Of a DNA stretch of 32,972 nt, positions 16,263-24,780 are shown in pieces; the first letter of the stretch is position 1, and the number at the start of each line of letters is the position of its first letter. The stretch is from Deltaproteobacteria bacterium (GTDB lineage: Bacteria; Desulfobacterota; Desulfobacteria; Desulfobacterales; Desulfobacteraceae), in assembly GCA_013151635.1 (NCBI GenBank), contig JAADHV010000046.1, forward strand, positions 1-32,972, read 5' to 3'. The notes under the pieces were generated by a model. It did not search any database and was not told the origin of the DNA. It saw only the letters and a program-made list of their open reading frames with translations. Made by a program: the position numbers and the translations under genes.

Positions 16263-17604
16263 ACAATCCATACGGATTGCCGTCATTGATGACGAAAAAA
16301 TATCCGCCATACACATCCAGGAACATTTAGCAGACTATGGTTATCCGGTTGATGTGTTTTTCCAGGCTGAGCCTTTCCTGGAATCCTATATGTGTTCGCC
16401 CTATGAACTTGTGATCACCGACATGAAGCTTCCGGGGATTGACGGGATGGGGATCATAGAACAGGTAAAGGCCCGGCACAGGGAGACAGAAATCGTGGTG
16501 ATAACGGGCTACGCAACCATTGACTCCGCCATTGAAGCAATCCGGGCAGGTGCTTTTCATTACCTGACCAAGCCCATACGCCTGGAAGAATTCAGCAGCC
16601 TGATTTCCCAGGTGATCGATAAAATCTTTTTAAGGATTGAAGCTGATAACCTCAGGGCGTTGATGATGAGAGAAGCCGGCAGGGATGGTATGATCGGCAC
16701 CAGCAAGCAGATGGTTGAGGTATTTAAAATAATTGAGAAAGTCGCACCTTTGGACTGCCCTGTCATTATCCACGGGCAAAGCGGCACTGGCAAGGAACTG
16801 GTTGCAAGAGCAATCCACAGGTTAAGCCCCCGCTGTGACGATCCCATTGTCTCCCTGAACTGCGGCGGATTTTCTCCTGAATTGATAGCAAACGAATTAT
16901 TCGGCCATGAGAAAGCTGCCTTCACAGGTGCTTTTAAAGCCAAAAAAGGATTGTTGGAAAGCGCTGACAAAGGAATAGTTCTGCTGGATGAAATAACTGA
17001 AATGCCTTGGGATATGCAGGTTAAACTCCTAAGGGTAATCCAGGAAGGCCAGATTTACCGCATAGGAGCCACAAGGCCCATTAATATCGATATCCGGATA
17101 CTGGCAGCCTCCAACCGGAATCTTGAAGAAGAGGTGAAAAAAGGAAAGTTCAGGGAAGATCTTTTTTTCAGGCTCAATGTCATGACCCTTTCTCTGCCCC
17201 GCCTGAAAGACCGTCAGGGAGACCTGTTGCTCCTGGCTGACCATTTTCTCCAAAAATTCAGCCAGGCATACAATAAAAAAATAAGCGGATTTTCAGCAAA
17301 AGCCCGGGATGCCCTGGCAAAATATGATTATCCGGGCAACGTCCGGGAGCTTGAAAACATCATAGCCCGCTGTGTTGCCCTGACCGAAAGTGACAGGATA
17401 GGCGAAAGCGATCTTCCTCCCTGCCTGGCTTGTGATCCCCCGTCATTGACCAATCCCTTGAAAAGTCTTAAAGAACTGGAAAAAGATCATATTGTCAAGG
17501 TTCTTTTGGCCGTGGACGGACAACGGGAACAGGCCGCCCGTGTCCTGGGTGTCACGCGGTCAACCCTATGGCGCAAGATTAAAAAATTAGGTCTTAAAAT
17601 ATAA
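16255..17604 (+). CDS. NtrC-family sigma-54 response regulator
   Basis: The 449-residue protein has a receiver domain (phosphorylated D56 in ITDMKLPGIDG, T84, K106), an AAA+ domain with Walker A GQSGTGKE (174-181), Walker B GIVLLDE, and a Fis-type helix-turn-helix at the C-terminus (QAARVLGVTRSTLWRKIKKL). The sigma-54 contact loop reads AAFTGA (221-226) rather than GAFTGA. Its gene overlaps that of the kinase and is convergent with the stress-protein operon, 11 bases from its end. Because that operon has a predicted sigma-54 promoter at its far end (23222-23237), this regulator is a plausible activator of it. That link is inferred from arrangement only. Confidence 0.93.
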   Translation: MNKQSIRIAVIDDEKISAIHIQEHLADYGYPVDVFFQAEPFLESYMCSPYELVITDMKLPGIDGMGIIEQVKARHRETEIVVITGYATIDSAIEAIRAGAFHYLTKPIRLEEFSSLISQVIDKIFLRIEADNLRALMMREAGRDGMIGTSKQMVEVFKIIEKVAPLDCPVIIHGQSGTGKELVARAIHRLSPRCDDPIVSLNCGGFSPELIANELFGHEKAAFTGAFKAKKGLLESADKGIVLLDEITEMPWDMQVKLLRVIQEGQIYRIGATRPINIDIRILAASNRNLEEEVKKGKFREDLFFRLNVMTLSLPRLKDRQGDLLLLADHFLQKFSQAYNKKISGFSAKARDALAKYDYPGNVRELENIIARCVALTESDRIGESDLPPCLACDPPSLTNPLKSLKELEKDHIVKVLLAVDGQREQAARVLGVTRSTLWRKIKKLGLKI

Positions 17605-17615
17605 AATCCCCGGTA

Positions 17616-18413
17616 TTATTCCTGCCCGATATAAAATAACGCAGCCTGGAGTTTGTTTATTTCCAGCTCCTTGAGGTAATTATGCCCGTCATGCGGCAGG
17701 ACCGGGCAAATCAGCAGGTCTGTATCTTTAAGTTTCTTTTTTATCCCTTTAAAGCCAAGTTCCGATATGGTATGGCCGCAAGCTTCCATGTCCTTTTCCT
17801 TTAAAATGGCACGCCCTCTTTCAAGATTCAACACCTGGATCTTATGAGATTTATCACCGGCCCTGGCCAGGCCGACCAGGGTAATTTTAACAGTCAAAAA
17901 AGGAATGAACCGTAACAGCAATCCCAGAGCCCTTTCTGCCGAATCCCCTCCATCAGTCAGGGCGACTACCCTCTGGATATTCTTAAGGTGCCTTACAATC
18001 AATAATGGAAGGCCTTTTTTACTTTTTTGGACAGCATTCCTAAAACACCTGCTTAACCCTACAGTTTTCATGGACCGGAAAGGAGCCCCCACCACGAGCA
18101 AATCAAAATGATTCTGCCTGAAATAAGCTGTAATTTTTGCTGCGGGATCACCTTTCAATACCACAGGGTCATTGATGTCAGGGCATTGATTTCTTTCCGC
18201 CAGCACCAGGTTTTCGATATTGGCTCTTGCCTGATGACTGGTTTCCTTTTCCCAGGAGTGCCTGGCCCAGCCGGCACCGACTTCAATGTCCCGCCCGGGC
18301 GGGTCATAGACATATATGGGCTGGATAGAAACCTTAGAACTCAGAGAACATGCCGTTCTAAGAGCTATACTTGCCTCCAGGCTGGTATCAACGGCTACAA
18401 GCAGATTCAACAA
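17616..18413 (-). CDS. Tandem universal stress protein (UspA family)
   Basis: The 265-residue protein has two Usp-like halves. The first begins LLVAVDTSLEASIALRTACS and includes DLLVVGAPFRS (about 104-114) and a C-terminal strand LPLLIVRHL. The second, about 145-265, is more divergent (VVALTDGGDSAERALGLLLR). Usp proteins are cytoplasmic ATP- or AMP-binding proteins of stress and energy signalling. The start is TTG at 18413 with GGGAG 7 bases upstream; no ATG is nearby in this frame. It is the last gene of the five-gene operon running from the TauE-type permease, and its stop is 11 bases from the stop of the convergent response regulator gene. Confidence 0.85.
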   Translation of the reverse strand: MLNLLVAVDTSLEASIALRTACSLSSKVSIQPIYVYDPPGRDIEVGAGWARHSWEKETSHQARANIENLVLAERNQCPDINDPVVLKGDPAAKITAYFRQNHFDLLVVGAPFRSMKTVGLSRCFRNAVQKSKKGLPLLIVRHLKNIQRVVALTDGGDSAERALGLLLRFIPFLTVKITLVGLARAGDKSHKIQVLNLERGRAILKEKDMEACGHTISELGFKGIKKKLKDTDLLICPVLPHDGHNYLKELEINKLQAALFYIGQE

Positions 18414-18428
18414 TGCTTATCTCCCTGT

Positions 18429-18821
18429 TTAAGAGTGTGATTTTTTTTTACGGACACGTTTTTTCGCTTTGTTGACAGCCTCCCGGATTTCTTCAATACG
18501 GAAAGGCTTGGCAATTACATCATAAGCCCCACGGACAAAAGACTCCCTGACTGATTCAAGGGTGGCATATCCCGTAATCATAATGACTTCCGAGTTTTCA
18601 CAGCGTTCCTTGGCTTTCTCCAGAAACCCCATGCCATCAACGCCTTCCATTTTCAAATCAGTTACAAAAATGTCAAAGCACCGGTCATCAAGCCGTTTAA
18701 TAGCGCTGGCACTGTCAACAAAAATCTCGACTTCATAGCCTGCGTCTTCAAGTTCAGGTTTTAACCGATCCCCTACAATGGGTTCATCATCCAGTACACA
18801 GATTGACAATTTGTCTTTCAT
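18429..18821 (-). CDS. Single-domain response regulator
   Basis: The 130-residue protein is a bare receiver domain: D11 and D12, phosphorylated D55 (VTDLKMEGVDG), T83 and K105 are all present, followed by a short basic tail (RVRKKKSHS). It has no output domain. Its start overlaps the stop of the PEP-synthase-like gene by four bases (ATGA), so the two are translationally coupled. The receiver resembles that of the NtrC-type regulator at 16255 (shared DGMG and ITGYAT blocks), so both may take phosphate from the same kinase. It may act by protein contact on the PEP-synthase-like protein or the stress protein. Confidence 0.9.
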   Translation of the reverse strand: MKDKLSICVLDDEPIVGDRLKPELEDAGYEVEIFVDSASAIKRLDDRCFDIFVTDLKMEGVDGMGFLEKAKERCENSEVIMITGYATLESVRESFVRGAYDVIAKPFRIEEIREAVNKAKKRVRKKKSHS

Positions 18822-21421
18822 TTTTTTCTTGCTCCTCTAAAATTTGGATCGCTTGCCGGGATTATACTATTGGCTGCCATAAAACGATTAAAATACAATT
18901 CAACAGAAGTATCGTCTTTCATCAGGATGTCAAGCTGCCTGACAAATCCGATCAGCCTGCCGATGAGGTATAAATAATGTTTTATCTGGTCAGCACTGGA
19001 ATTGACGGCCCGGGCGATCACCAGGTCCCCGCTTCCTTCTACCTTAAACCCGATATTTTCAAGAATGGCGAGTAAAAGAGCTGCCCTTCTCGATCTTCTG
19101 GTTATATCGGTTGCCCCGCCGACAAACCGGAAAAAAATAGTGTTTTTTTCCGGGCGTGGTCCCATTAATGCATCCACGACAGTGAAATGGTAGCCAACCC
19201 GCAATGTCATGTTTAAATAATCAGCCCCTAAAACAGCCACATTGAGTCCGGCCAATGTCTGCCCTGCCACGGATTCTATCTGGGTCCGGGTCAGGCCTGA
19301 CATCAACCCCTTGAAATCCGGCGGGATCGGGTCTGTATTCCACACATCCGGGGAATCCATGCCGGCCCATAAGGCTTTCATGGGCCGGGAAAGAATCTGT
19401 TCGGGCATAACCCATTTGCCCTTTTGAGTTGATGCATCAAGGCCACCACCGATATCAATCAGAATCATATTCAAAGGCAGGCTTGATTTCAAGCGCCGCC
19501 CGCCTGACCCTGCAAGGTCCGATGGCTTCTCGGCAATCGCCAAAAGGATTCCGAGCGATGTTTCATGGATATACCGGATCACATCATGAAAAGTGGTACA
19601 GCCTCTGGGGTTAAAATTTGCTCCCTCCGGATCAATCAGGGTCAAGGGTGATATCCTGCGCAGCAACCGCCTTAAAATTTGAAATTCATACCTGGACTCA
19701 AACAAAGGGCGTTCCAAAAGCTGATGGAACAACAGGTCAGTAATACGGCCTTCATAGACAATATTTTTTTCCGCATCCACTGTCACATCGCAGCCCGGTT
19801 CAAGAACCCTTGTTGCTGAACCTGTATCCACAATGGTGGGTATCTGAAATTCCCTGGCCACCGTTGCCATATGCCCGGTCGGGCTGCCGACATCCGTAAT
19901 GATCGCACTGGCCCGGGGAATAGCGCGGGATAAGATGGGGATACCAAAACGGGCCAGAAGAACAGCGCCGCTCGGAAACTTGTTCAGGCTTTCCTCATCA
20001 TGCACGATATACACAGGCCCGGAGCCGATCCCGCGATAGGCAATCACGCCCTGGTCTTTTAAAAGCACTTTCTGTTTTTTTAAAAGGGCTTTTAATTCAG
20101 GGCTGCGGGACTGGCCCCCACGGGAAATTCCAAGAGGCCTGGCCTGGAGAATCCTCAGCTGCCCTTGATCATCCAGGCCCCATTCAATATCCATGGGGTG
20201 CTTGAAAAAGCGCTCAATGATCAAAGCCGTCTCCACAATGGAAGCGGCCTGGTCCGGTAAAAGGCTTGGTTTGTTTCTCATTTCAGGGCTGACTTCAACA
20301 GGCGAATCCGTGCCATTGGGCGACAGCATCCACTTTTTTTCATTTATCCTGGAATCTAAAACTTCATAAGGCCTGCGGCGGGATACGTGGAACATGTCCA
20401 CTTCGGTATTCCCCTCCACAACAGAGGTTCCAAGCCCAAAGTTAGCCCCAATCATGCAGGACTGGTTCTGGGGAGAATTTGGGTCAACCGTGTAAGCGAC
20501 TCCTGCCACCCGGCTTTCAACCATCTGTTGAAACAAAACAGCCATGGCCATATCCGTAAAGGGCAGTTTCTTTTCAATCCTGTACCGGATACTGCCCGGA
20601 CTGTACATCCCTGCGATCACCTTTTTATAGCTTGAGAGCAGCTCCCTGAAAGGAACGTTTAAAAATGAATCATGCAATCCTGCAAAACTCAATGCCCCGT
20701 CCTCTTCCACAGCGCTGCTCCGAACCGAATAACAGGCTGATTCTGAATTCCGGGGATATATGGCCTCGGCTGCTTTCAAAATTTCATGACGAAGCCTTGT
20801 AGGGATCTCGCCATTGAGAATCAACAGCCGGATTTTATTTGATATGACTTCAATGGACGACTCTTTATTTTTACATTCACCCATCAAGGCGTTAATCTGG
20901 TCATGCAGGTTATTCATGGCAAGATACCGGTGAAACCCGCCTATGGTGACCACAAAACTTGGCGGCACATTGGTATTTGGCAGATTCAAAATCCTGAAAA
21001 GGTTGTAGGCCTTGTTGCCCACCGCCTCATCCATTGTTTCCTCAATATCTTCCAGGGCCAGGACAATCCTGCCGCCCGGGATGACAAGCTCGCCTGCAAG
21101 TTCCTGTTTCAACTGCCTGGCCAGCTTTTCGATCACACTGTATAGTTCAAGATCCTTATTGCCTGAGATAAAATTCAGGTTATAGGCACTTTGCAACACT
21201 GCCTTTTCAATATTGGCAATGGAATCTTCCATGTACTTCCTGTCAAATACATATTGCCCCCCAAGTTTGTCTTCCATATCCGCCACCATTTCCATGGTGG
21301 CATTATTGCCCTCCAGGATCTGATGGAAATGGACAAAAAGATCATGAAAGGAAACCTTTGGCTCCTTTCTGAAAATGGAGACATTTCTTATAAAAGAAAG
21401 TATTTGACCGGCAAGTTTCAT
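18818..21421 (-). CDS. PEP-synthase-like protein with ATP-grasp and phosphohistidine domains, no TIM barrel
   Basis: The 867-residue protein has a helical N-terminal region (1-125), a PPDK/PEP-synthase-type ATP-grasp domain (about 130-430; SVRSSAVEED at 232-241, GVAYTVDP, DIEWG, ILQARPL), and a swivelling phosphohistidine domain (about 460-560) whose active histidine is H517 in GSPTGHMATVAREF. The C-terminal 300 residues do not show the PEP/pyruvate-binding TIM barrel of true PEP synthase; instead they carry a segment like CTTFHDVIRYIHETSLGILL. It probably transfers phosphate from ATP to its own histidine, but the final acceptor is unknown. Its start overlaps the preceding gene by one base (TAATG), and it overlaps the single-domain response regulator by four, which suggests a signalling complex. 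Confidence 0.85.
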   Translation of the reverse strand: MKLAGQILSFIRNVSIFRKEPKVSFHDLFVHFHQILEGNNATMEMVADMEDKLGGQYVFDRKYMEDSIANIEKAVLQSAYNLNFISGNKDLELYSVIEKLARQLKQELAGELVIPGGRIVLALEDIEETMDEAVGNKAYNLFRILNLPNTNVPPSFVVTIGGFHRYLAMNNLHDQINALMGECKNKESSIEVISNKIRLLILNGEIPTRLRHEILKAAEAIYPRNSESACYSVRSSAVEEDGALSFAGLHDSFLNVPFRELLSSYKKVIAGMYSPGSIRYRIEKKLPFTDMAMAVLFQQMVESRVAGVAYTVDPNSPQNQSCMIGANFGLGTSVVEGNTEVDMFHVSRRRPYEVLDSRINEKKWMLSPNGTDSPVEVSPEMRNKPSLLPDQAASIVETALIIERFFKHPMDIEWGLDDQGQLRILQARPLGISRGGQSRSPELKALLKKQKVLLKDQGVIAYRGIGSGPVYIVHDEESLNKFPSGAVLLARFGIPILSRAIPRASAIITDVGSPTGHMATVAREFQIPTIVDTGSATRVLEPGCDVTVDAEKNIVYEGRITDLLFHQLLERPLFESRYEFQILRRLLRRISPLTLIDPEGANFNPRGCTTFHDVIRYIHETSLGILLAIAEKPSDLAGSGGRRLKSSLPLNMILIDIGGGLDASTQKGKWVMPEQILSRPMKALWAGMDSPDVWNTDPIPPDFKGLMSGLTRTQIESVAGQTLAGLNVAVLGADYLNMTLRVGYHFTVVDALMGPRPEKNTIFFRFVGGATDITRRSRRAALLLAILENIGFKVEGSGDLVIARAVNSSADQIKHYLYLIGRLIGFVRQLDILMKDDTSVELYFNRFMAANSIIPASDPNFRGARKK

Positions 21422-22191
21422 TAATGGCTTCCACCGCTCTGCTTAAAAACGACTCCCATGATAAGCCCGGCCAGGAGTGCAATAATGACTGCTGACACAC
21501 CATACAGCACCCTGCGGTCAGAGGCCATGTGATTTACAAATTTAATAAATCCGACTTCTTCCACTGAAAATTCCCGGGTAGTCACAGCGCCAACATCATT
21601 ATTTGCTATTGTTGTGGCCCTGACGGTATAATCACCTTGGGCAATCGAAGACGGCAGGTTTAAGACAGCTGTAAAGTGTTTTTTATCATTGGACCCGGGG
21701 GCATAGGTGACTGCGTCTTTTAATTCGCCATAAAGTGACTGGAATTTTTTCAACTTTATAAACATTTTAAAAATTTCAGGCGGTATGTCCTGGGGCCCAC
21801 TGGTGGTCATTCTTGACTTTAAGCGGCTAAAACCAATGCCCAGGGCCTTAATTTTCTTTCCCCAATCCCGGCCTTCAGGCAATAACAGGATATACAACCC
21901 GGGCACATTGTCAATATGAACCTTTCCGCGCGTCATCCAGAACGGCCCCATCTTTCCTTTCAGATCAAACAGGTTCTTTGAATCCTTGCCTGTAACTTCG
22001 ATAATCACATCATCCGCAGATGGAATGTCGCCTGAAACTGAAAGTTTCCCACCGGAAAAAAAGGTATCCACTGCCACGGTTTTAGGGGTGACCACAAGGC
22101 TTGCAGGCATGGGTTCCGCCGTTGCAATACCAAGCCGGATCATCTGGCTTGCACAGATAATTACAATGAGTTTAAAATAGTTCCTGTTCAT
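21421..22191 (-). CDS. TIGR02186-like membrane-anchored periplasmic protein
   Basis: The 256-residue protein has an N-terminal signal sequence (cleavage probably after the ATAEP region), a beta-rich periplasmic part and a C-terminal transmembrane helix at about 231-250 (YGVSAVIIALLAGLIMGVVF). The layout and phrases such as SLVVTPKTVAVDTFFSG, GPFWMTRGKVHIDNVPGLYI and LPSSIAQGDYTVRATTI match the TIGR02186 (Alph_Pro_TM) family. That family is typically encoded next to TauE/SafE permeases, as here, and probably works with them. GGAGG for translation lies in the end of the permease gene. Biochemical function is not known. Confidence 0.82.
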   Translation of the reverse strand: MNRNYFKLIVIICASQMIRLGIATAEPMPASLVVTPKTVAVDTFFSGGKLSVSGDIPSADDVIIEVTGKDSKNLFDLKGKMGPFWMTRGKVHIDNVPGLYILLLPEGRDWGKKIKALGIGFSRLKSRMTTSGPQDIPPEIFKMFIKLKKFQSLYGELKDAVTYAPGSNDKKHFTAVLNLPSSIAQGDYTVRATTIANNDVGAVTTREFSVEEVGFIKFVNHMASDRRVLYGVSAVIIALLAGLIMGVVFKQSGGSH

Positions 22192-22194
22192 ATC

Positions 22195-23124
22195 TTAATG
22201 ACCTCCATGAAAAGCTAAAAGGGTATGAGGGGGAACAACCAGTCCATATAACATTTTAACCATAACAAGTAATACCAGAATAGCCAAGTATATCTTAAGC
22301 TGGTCATCCTTGATCTTAGCGCTTAACCTGGCTCCTATCTGGGCTCCGATGGTGGAGCCTACCAGGAGAAGAAGGGCCAGGACAAAATCAACAGTCCGGT
22401 TTGAATATGCCTGCATGATGGTCACGTCAATACAGGTAAAAAGAACCTGGAAAAGGCTTGTACCCACAACAACATGCATGGGCATCCTTAAAAGATAAAC
22501 CATGACAGGTACCATGATAAATCCGCCGCCAACACCCATAATGGCTGCCAGCACACCTACAAGGACTCCTAAAAACAAGGGTACGACAGGTGACAGGACA
22601 ATACCGGATTTGGTAAAATTCGTCTGATAAGGAAGCCTTTTGGTCATCCTTGCATAAAGTGATTCCTTTGGCTCCGCCTGTACGTATTCAACGGTTTTTT
22701 TCTTTCGCATTGCCTGGAGGCTTTCAATAAACATATAACCGCCCACGAATCCCAACATGAGAACATAGGTAATCTTAATTAAAAAATCAGCATTTCCCAT
22801 CTGCCTTAATACCTTGATAAGCTGAACTCCCCCGGTTCCGCCGACGACACCGCCTATCAACAGGTATATTCCCATTTTAAAATCCACATTTCCAAGACGG
22901 TAATGTGCAAAACATCCGGATGCTGAAGCCGCAACGATCTGGTTTGAATCAGATGCTGCCGCCACTGTAGGCGGAATACCGAACATAATCAAAAGGGGTG
23001 TCATGAGAAATCCGCCGCCGACACCAAACAGGCCGGAAAGCAACCCGACCACCAGCCCAAGCCCCACCACCAGCGGCAGGGATAAACTCGCATGTGCAAT
23101 TGGTAAATAGATGTTCCAGTGCAT
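22195..23124 (-). CDS. TauE/SafE family permease (putative sulfite or organosulfonate exporter)
   Basis: ATG at 23124 is preferred to the GTG at 23130 because GGAG sits 5 bases before the ATG and overlaps the GTG. This gives 309 residues with about eight to nine membrane segments. The two repeated TauE/SafE signatures are clear: GLLSGLFGVGGGFLMTPLLI in the first half and GVLAAIMGVGGGFIMVPVMV in the second. A cytoplasmic loop at about 125-165 separates them. Family members export sulfite, sulfoacetate or similar anions; the actual substrate is not decidable. It is the first gene of the operon with the TIGR02186-like and PEP-synthase-like genes, behind a sigma-54 promoter. Confidence 0.9.
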   Translation of the reverse strand: MHWNIYLPIAHASLSLPLVVGLGLVVGLLSGLFGVGGGFLMTPLLIMFGIPPTVAAASDSNQIVAASASGCFAHYRLGNVDFKMGIYLLIGGVVGGTGGVQLIKVLRQMGNADFLIKITYVLMLGFVGGYMFIESLQAMRKKKTVEYVQAEPKESLYARMTKRLPYQTNFTKSGIVLSPVVPLFLGVLVGVLAAIMGVGGGFIMVPVMVYLLRMPMHVVVGTSLFQVLFTCIDVTIMQAYSNRTVDFVLALLLLVGSTIGAQIGARLSAKIKDDQLKIYLAILVLLVMVKMLYGLVVPPHTLLAFHGGH

Positions 23125-23221
23125 ATTCACTCCATTTTTAGAATTTATTTTAAAACCACGGCTTTCACAAAGTCCGCAGCAACAGTTTTTAAACCGCTAT
23201 GTCTCACCTCGCAGACTTTGT

Positions 23222-23237
23222 AGCAACAATGATGCCA
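23222..23237 (-). promoter_or_regulatory. Predicted sigma-54 (-24/-12) promoter of the TauE/PEP-synthase-like operon
   Basis: The minus strand reads TGGCATCATTGTTGCT: one mismatch to TGGCAC-N5-TTGCW, with GG and GC 10 bases apart. The predicted start of transcription is near 23211, giving a leader of about 85 bases. No other -24/-12 match of this quality was seen in the block. Confidence 0.7.
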
Positions 23238-23292
23238 TCAATAGATTTACTTAAATATCAATGAGTTACAAATTAAATCACTTGGGAAATAT

Positions 23293-23325
23293 CAAGGATG
23301 CGTTTAATTTTTAAACACATCCTTG
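23293..23325 (-). terminator. Hairpin downstream of the MscS gene
   Basis: A 15-bp stem (23293-23307 with 23311-23325, loop of three) is fully paired in minus-strand RNA with one G-U pair. It lies about 75 bases after the mscS stop and before the sigma-54 promoter of the next operon. The following bases are only partly U-rich (AUAUUUCCC), so it may terminate weakly. Confidence 0.5.
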
Positions 23326-23401
23326 CAGCAGAACGCTTATGTGATAAGATTCGCTTATAAAATCAAATACTTATGAAATGTTTAAAAATAAAACATGGTT
23401 T

Positions 23402-24508
23402 TTAAACAATCTTTGGCTGAGGTATTTTTCCTGTAATGTCAGGCGCTGTTGACATTACATGCAGATCCCGCTGGGGAAACGGTATTTCAATATCTTCTTT
23501 TAAAAAACGTTTGTAAACTGCTGTATTCAGCATGTGCAGCACTTTGCCGCGCAGCACCGGCTTTTTTACCCAGCACAATAACTCATGGTCAAGACTCGAG
23601 TCGCCAAAGGCCCGGAACCGCACGCGGGGTTCAGGGGTTTTGCAGACATCCGGGATGCTTTTCGCCACTTCCAGCAAAACTTCATGGACCTTGTCAATTT
23701 CTGATCCATAAGCAACCCCCACCTTGACACGGATGCGGAATTTCTCATGCCTGCCGCCTGCTTCATTGATAACCTTGGTGTTTCCCATGATGGAATTGGG
23801 CACTGTGATTTCCACATCATCACGGGTTAAAAGGCGTGTGCTGCGAATACCAATATTTGTCACATTTCCCCGCTCACCTGAATCAAGGACAATAAAATCC
23901 CCGAGTTTATACGGGGCATCCGCCATGATAAATACACCGGAAAACAAATTGGCCAGGGTATCTTTTGCTGCAAAGGAGATTGCAAGGCCAAGTATACCGG
24001 CAGAGGCTATCCAGGCTGTCAGGTCGATATTCCAAACAAGGAAAATAATATAAATTGACAGGCCTGTTACCACAAGAATCAGCAAATTGTGGAATAAAGG
24101 CAGGGTGCGGTCCTGTATCAGCTTGAACCGGCTGTCATCATAACTCAAAAGGTTGAGTAAAAGTTTAAGAAATCGTGCCGCAGCAAATGCCCAGGAAAAG
24201 ATAGCCACTGTTTTAAGGCAGCCCAGGGTTATGAAGCTTATGGCCTCTTTAAACTCCAGTCTTTCAGCAGCCATGGCAAGTCCAAAAAGTATGATGCTCA
24301 AAAATATCGGGCTGTGAAAGATATCAAGGACCTGGTCATCCAGTTTGAGCCTTGTTTTTTCTATCCATTTTTTAATTACACGGGTGATTATAACGTCCAT
24401 GGCCTTTGCCAGGCCAAAAAACAAAAGAAAAATCAACAATGCCTGAAGATAGCGGTTAGGCGCTATTTGGGCCAACAGCGCCACTAACTGGTCTTTTTTG
24501 AAATCCAT
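23402..24508 (-). CDS. MscS-type mechanosensitive ion channel
   Basis: The 368-residue protein has about five hydrophobic segments in the first 195 residues. The pore-lining helix and following beta domain show the family pattern: ASAGILGLAISFAAKDTLAN (about 181-200), LFSGVFIMADAPYKLGDFIV, then GNVTNIGIRSTRLLTRDDVE and VPNSIMGNTKVINEA. The C-terminal alpha-beta domain ends with an IPFPQRDLHV motif. It releases solutes under hypo-osmotic stress. Single gene; a hairpin follows it, and it is divergent from tag. Confidence 0.92.
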   Translation of the reverse strand: MDFKKDQLVALLAQIAPNRYLQALLIFLLFFGLAKAMDVIITRVIKKWIEKTRLKLDDQVLDIFHSPIFLSIILFGLAMAAERLEFKEAISFITLGCLKTVAIFSWAFAAARFLKLLLNLLSYDDSRFKLIQDRTLPLFHNLLILVVTGLSIYIIFLVWNIDLTAWIASAGILGLAISFAAKDTLANLFSGVFIMADAPYKLGDFIVLDSGERGNVTNIGIRSTRLLTRDDVEITVPNSIMGNTKVINEAGGRHEKFRIRVKVGVAYGSEIDKVHEVLLEVAKSIPDVCKTPEPRVRFRAFGDSSLDHELLCWVKKPVLRGKVLHMLNTAVYKRFLKEDIEIPFPQRDLHVMSTAPDITGKIPQPKIV

Positions 24509-24550
24509 TGTTTTGCCTTTTAAATTTTAGATTTTATTATCAGTTTATAC

Positions 24551-24631
24551 AATGGTGAAAGCCTTTAGTCAATCTGGCAGCCATAAGGTCAAAGCAATTC
24601 AGGACATGGTTATTATGAAAAAAACGATCTA
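24551..24631 (+). other. Possible small transcript or 26-codon open frame
   Basis: Between the divergent mscS and tag genes an open frame starting MVKAFSQSGSHKVKAIQDMV ends at TAA 24629-24631, followed 30 bases later by a strong terminator. No ribosome site precedes it, so it may be a small RNA or a relic rather than a coding gene. The rest of the 305-base spacer (24509-24813) is A/T-rich. Confidence 0.25.
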
Positions 24632-24661
24632 ACTGATATCATTGTAAAATTGATATAAAAC

Positions 24662-24691
24662 AGCGGGAGCGAATCGCTCCTGCTATTTTTT
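24662..24691 (+). terminator. Strong rho-independent terminator-like hairpin
   Basis: AGCGGGAGCG (24662-24671) pairs with CGCTCCTGCT (24675-24684), a 10-bp stem with one G-U pair and a 3-base loop, followed by ATTTTTTC. It lies in a divergent spacer with no recognised gene ahead of it on the plus strand. On the minus strand the hairpin is also followed by a short U run. Confidence 0.65.
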
Positions 24692-24765
24692 CATTTTATC
24701 TTTATTTCTAACCCTGATATAAAAAAGCAAATACCTCATTCTTTTTATTTTTTCATAAAGAAGAG

Positions 24766-24780
24766 TTATGATGATCATAA
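24766..24780. promoter_or_regulatory. 15-bp palindrome upstream of tag
   Basis: TTATGATGATCATAA is a perfect inverted repeat around a central G, ending 33 bases before the tag start codon, where it could overlap the promoter. The binding protein is unknown. Confidence 0.35.

Noticed and set aside
23167-23221. Inverted arms ACAAAGTC / GACTTTGT near the TauE promoter
   Set aside because: The arms are 39 bases apart and one overlaps the promoter, so neither a leader hairpin nor a compact operator is convincing.
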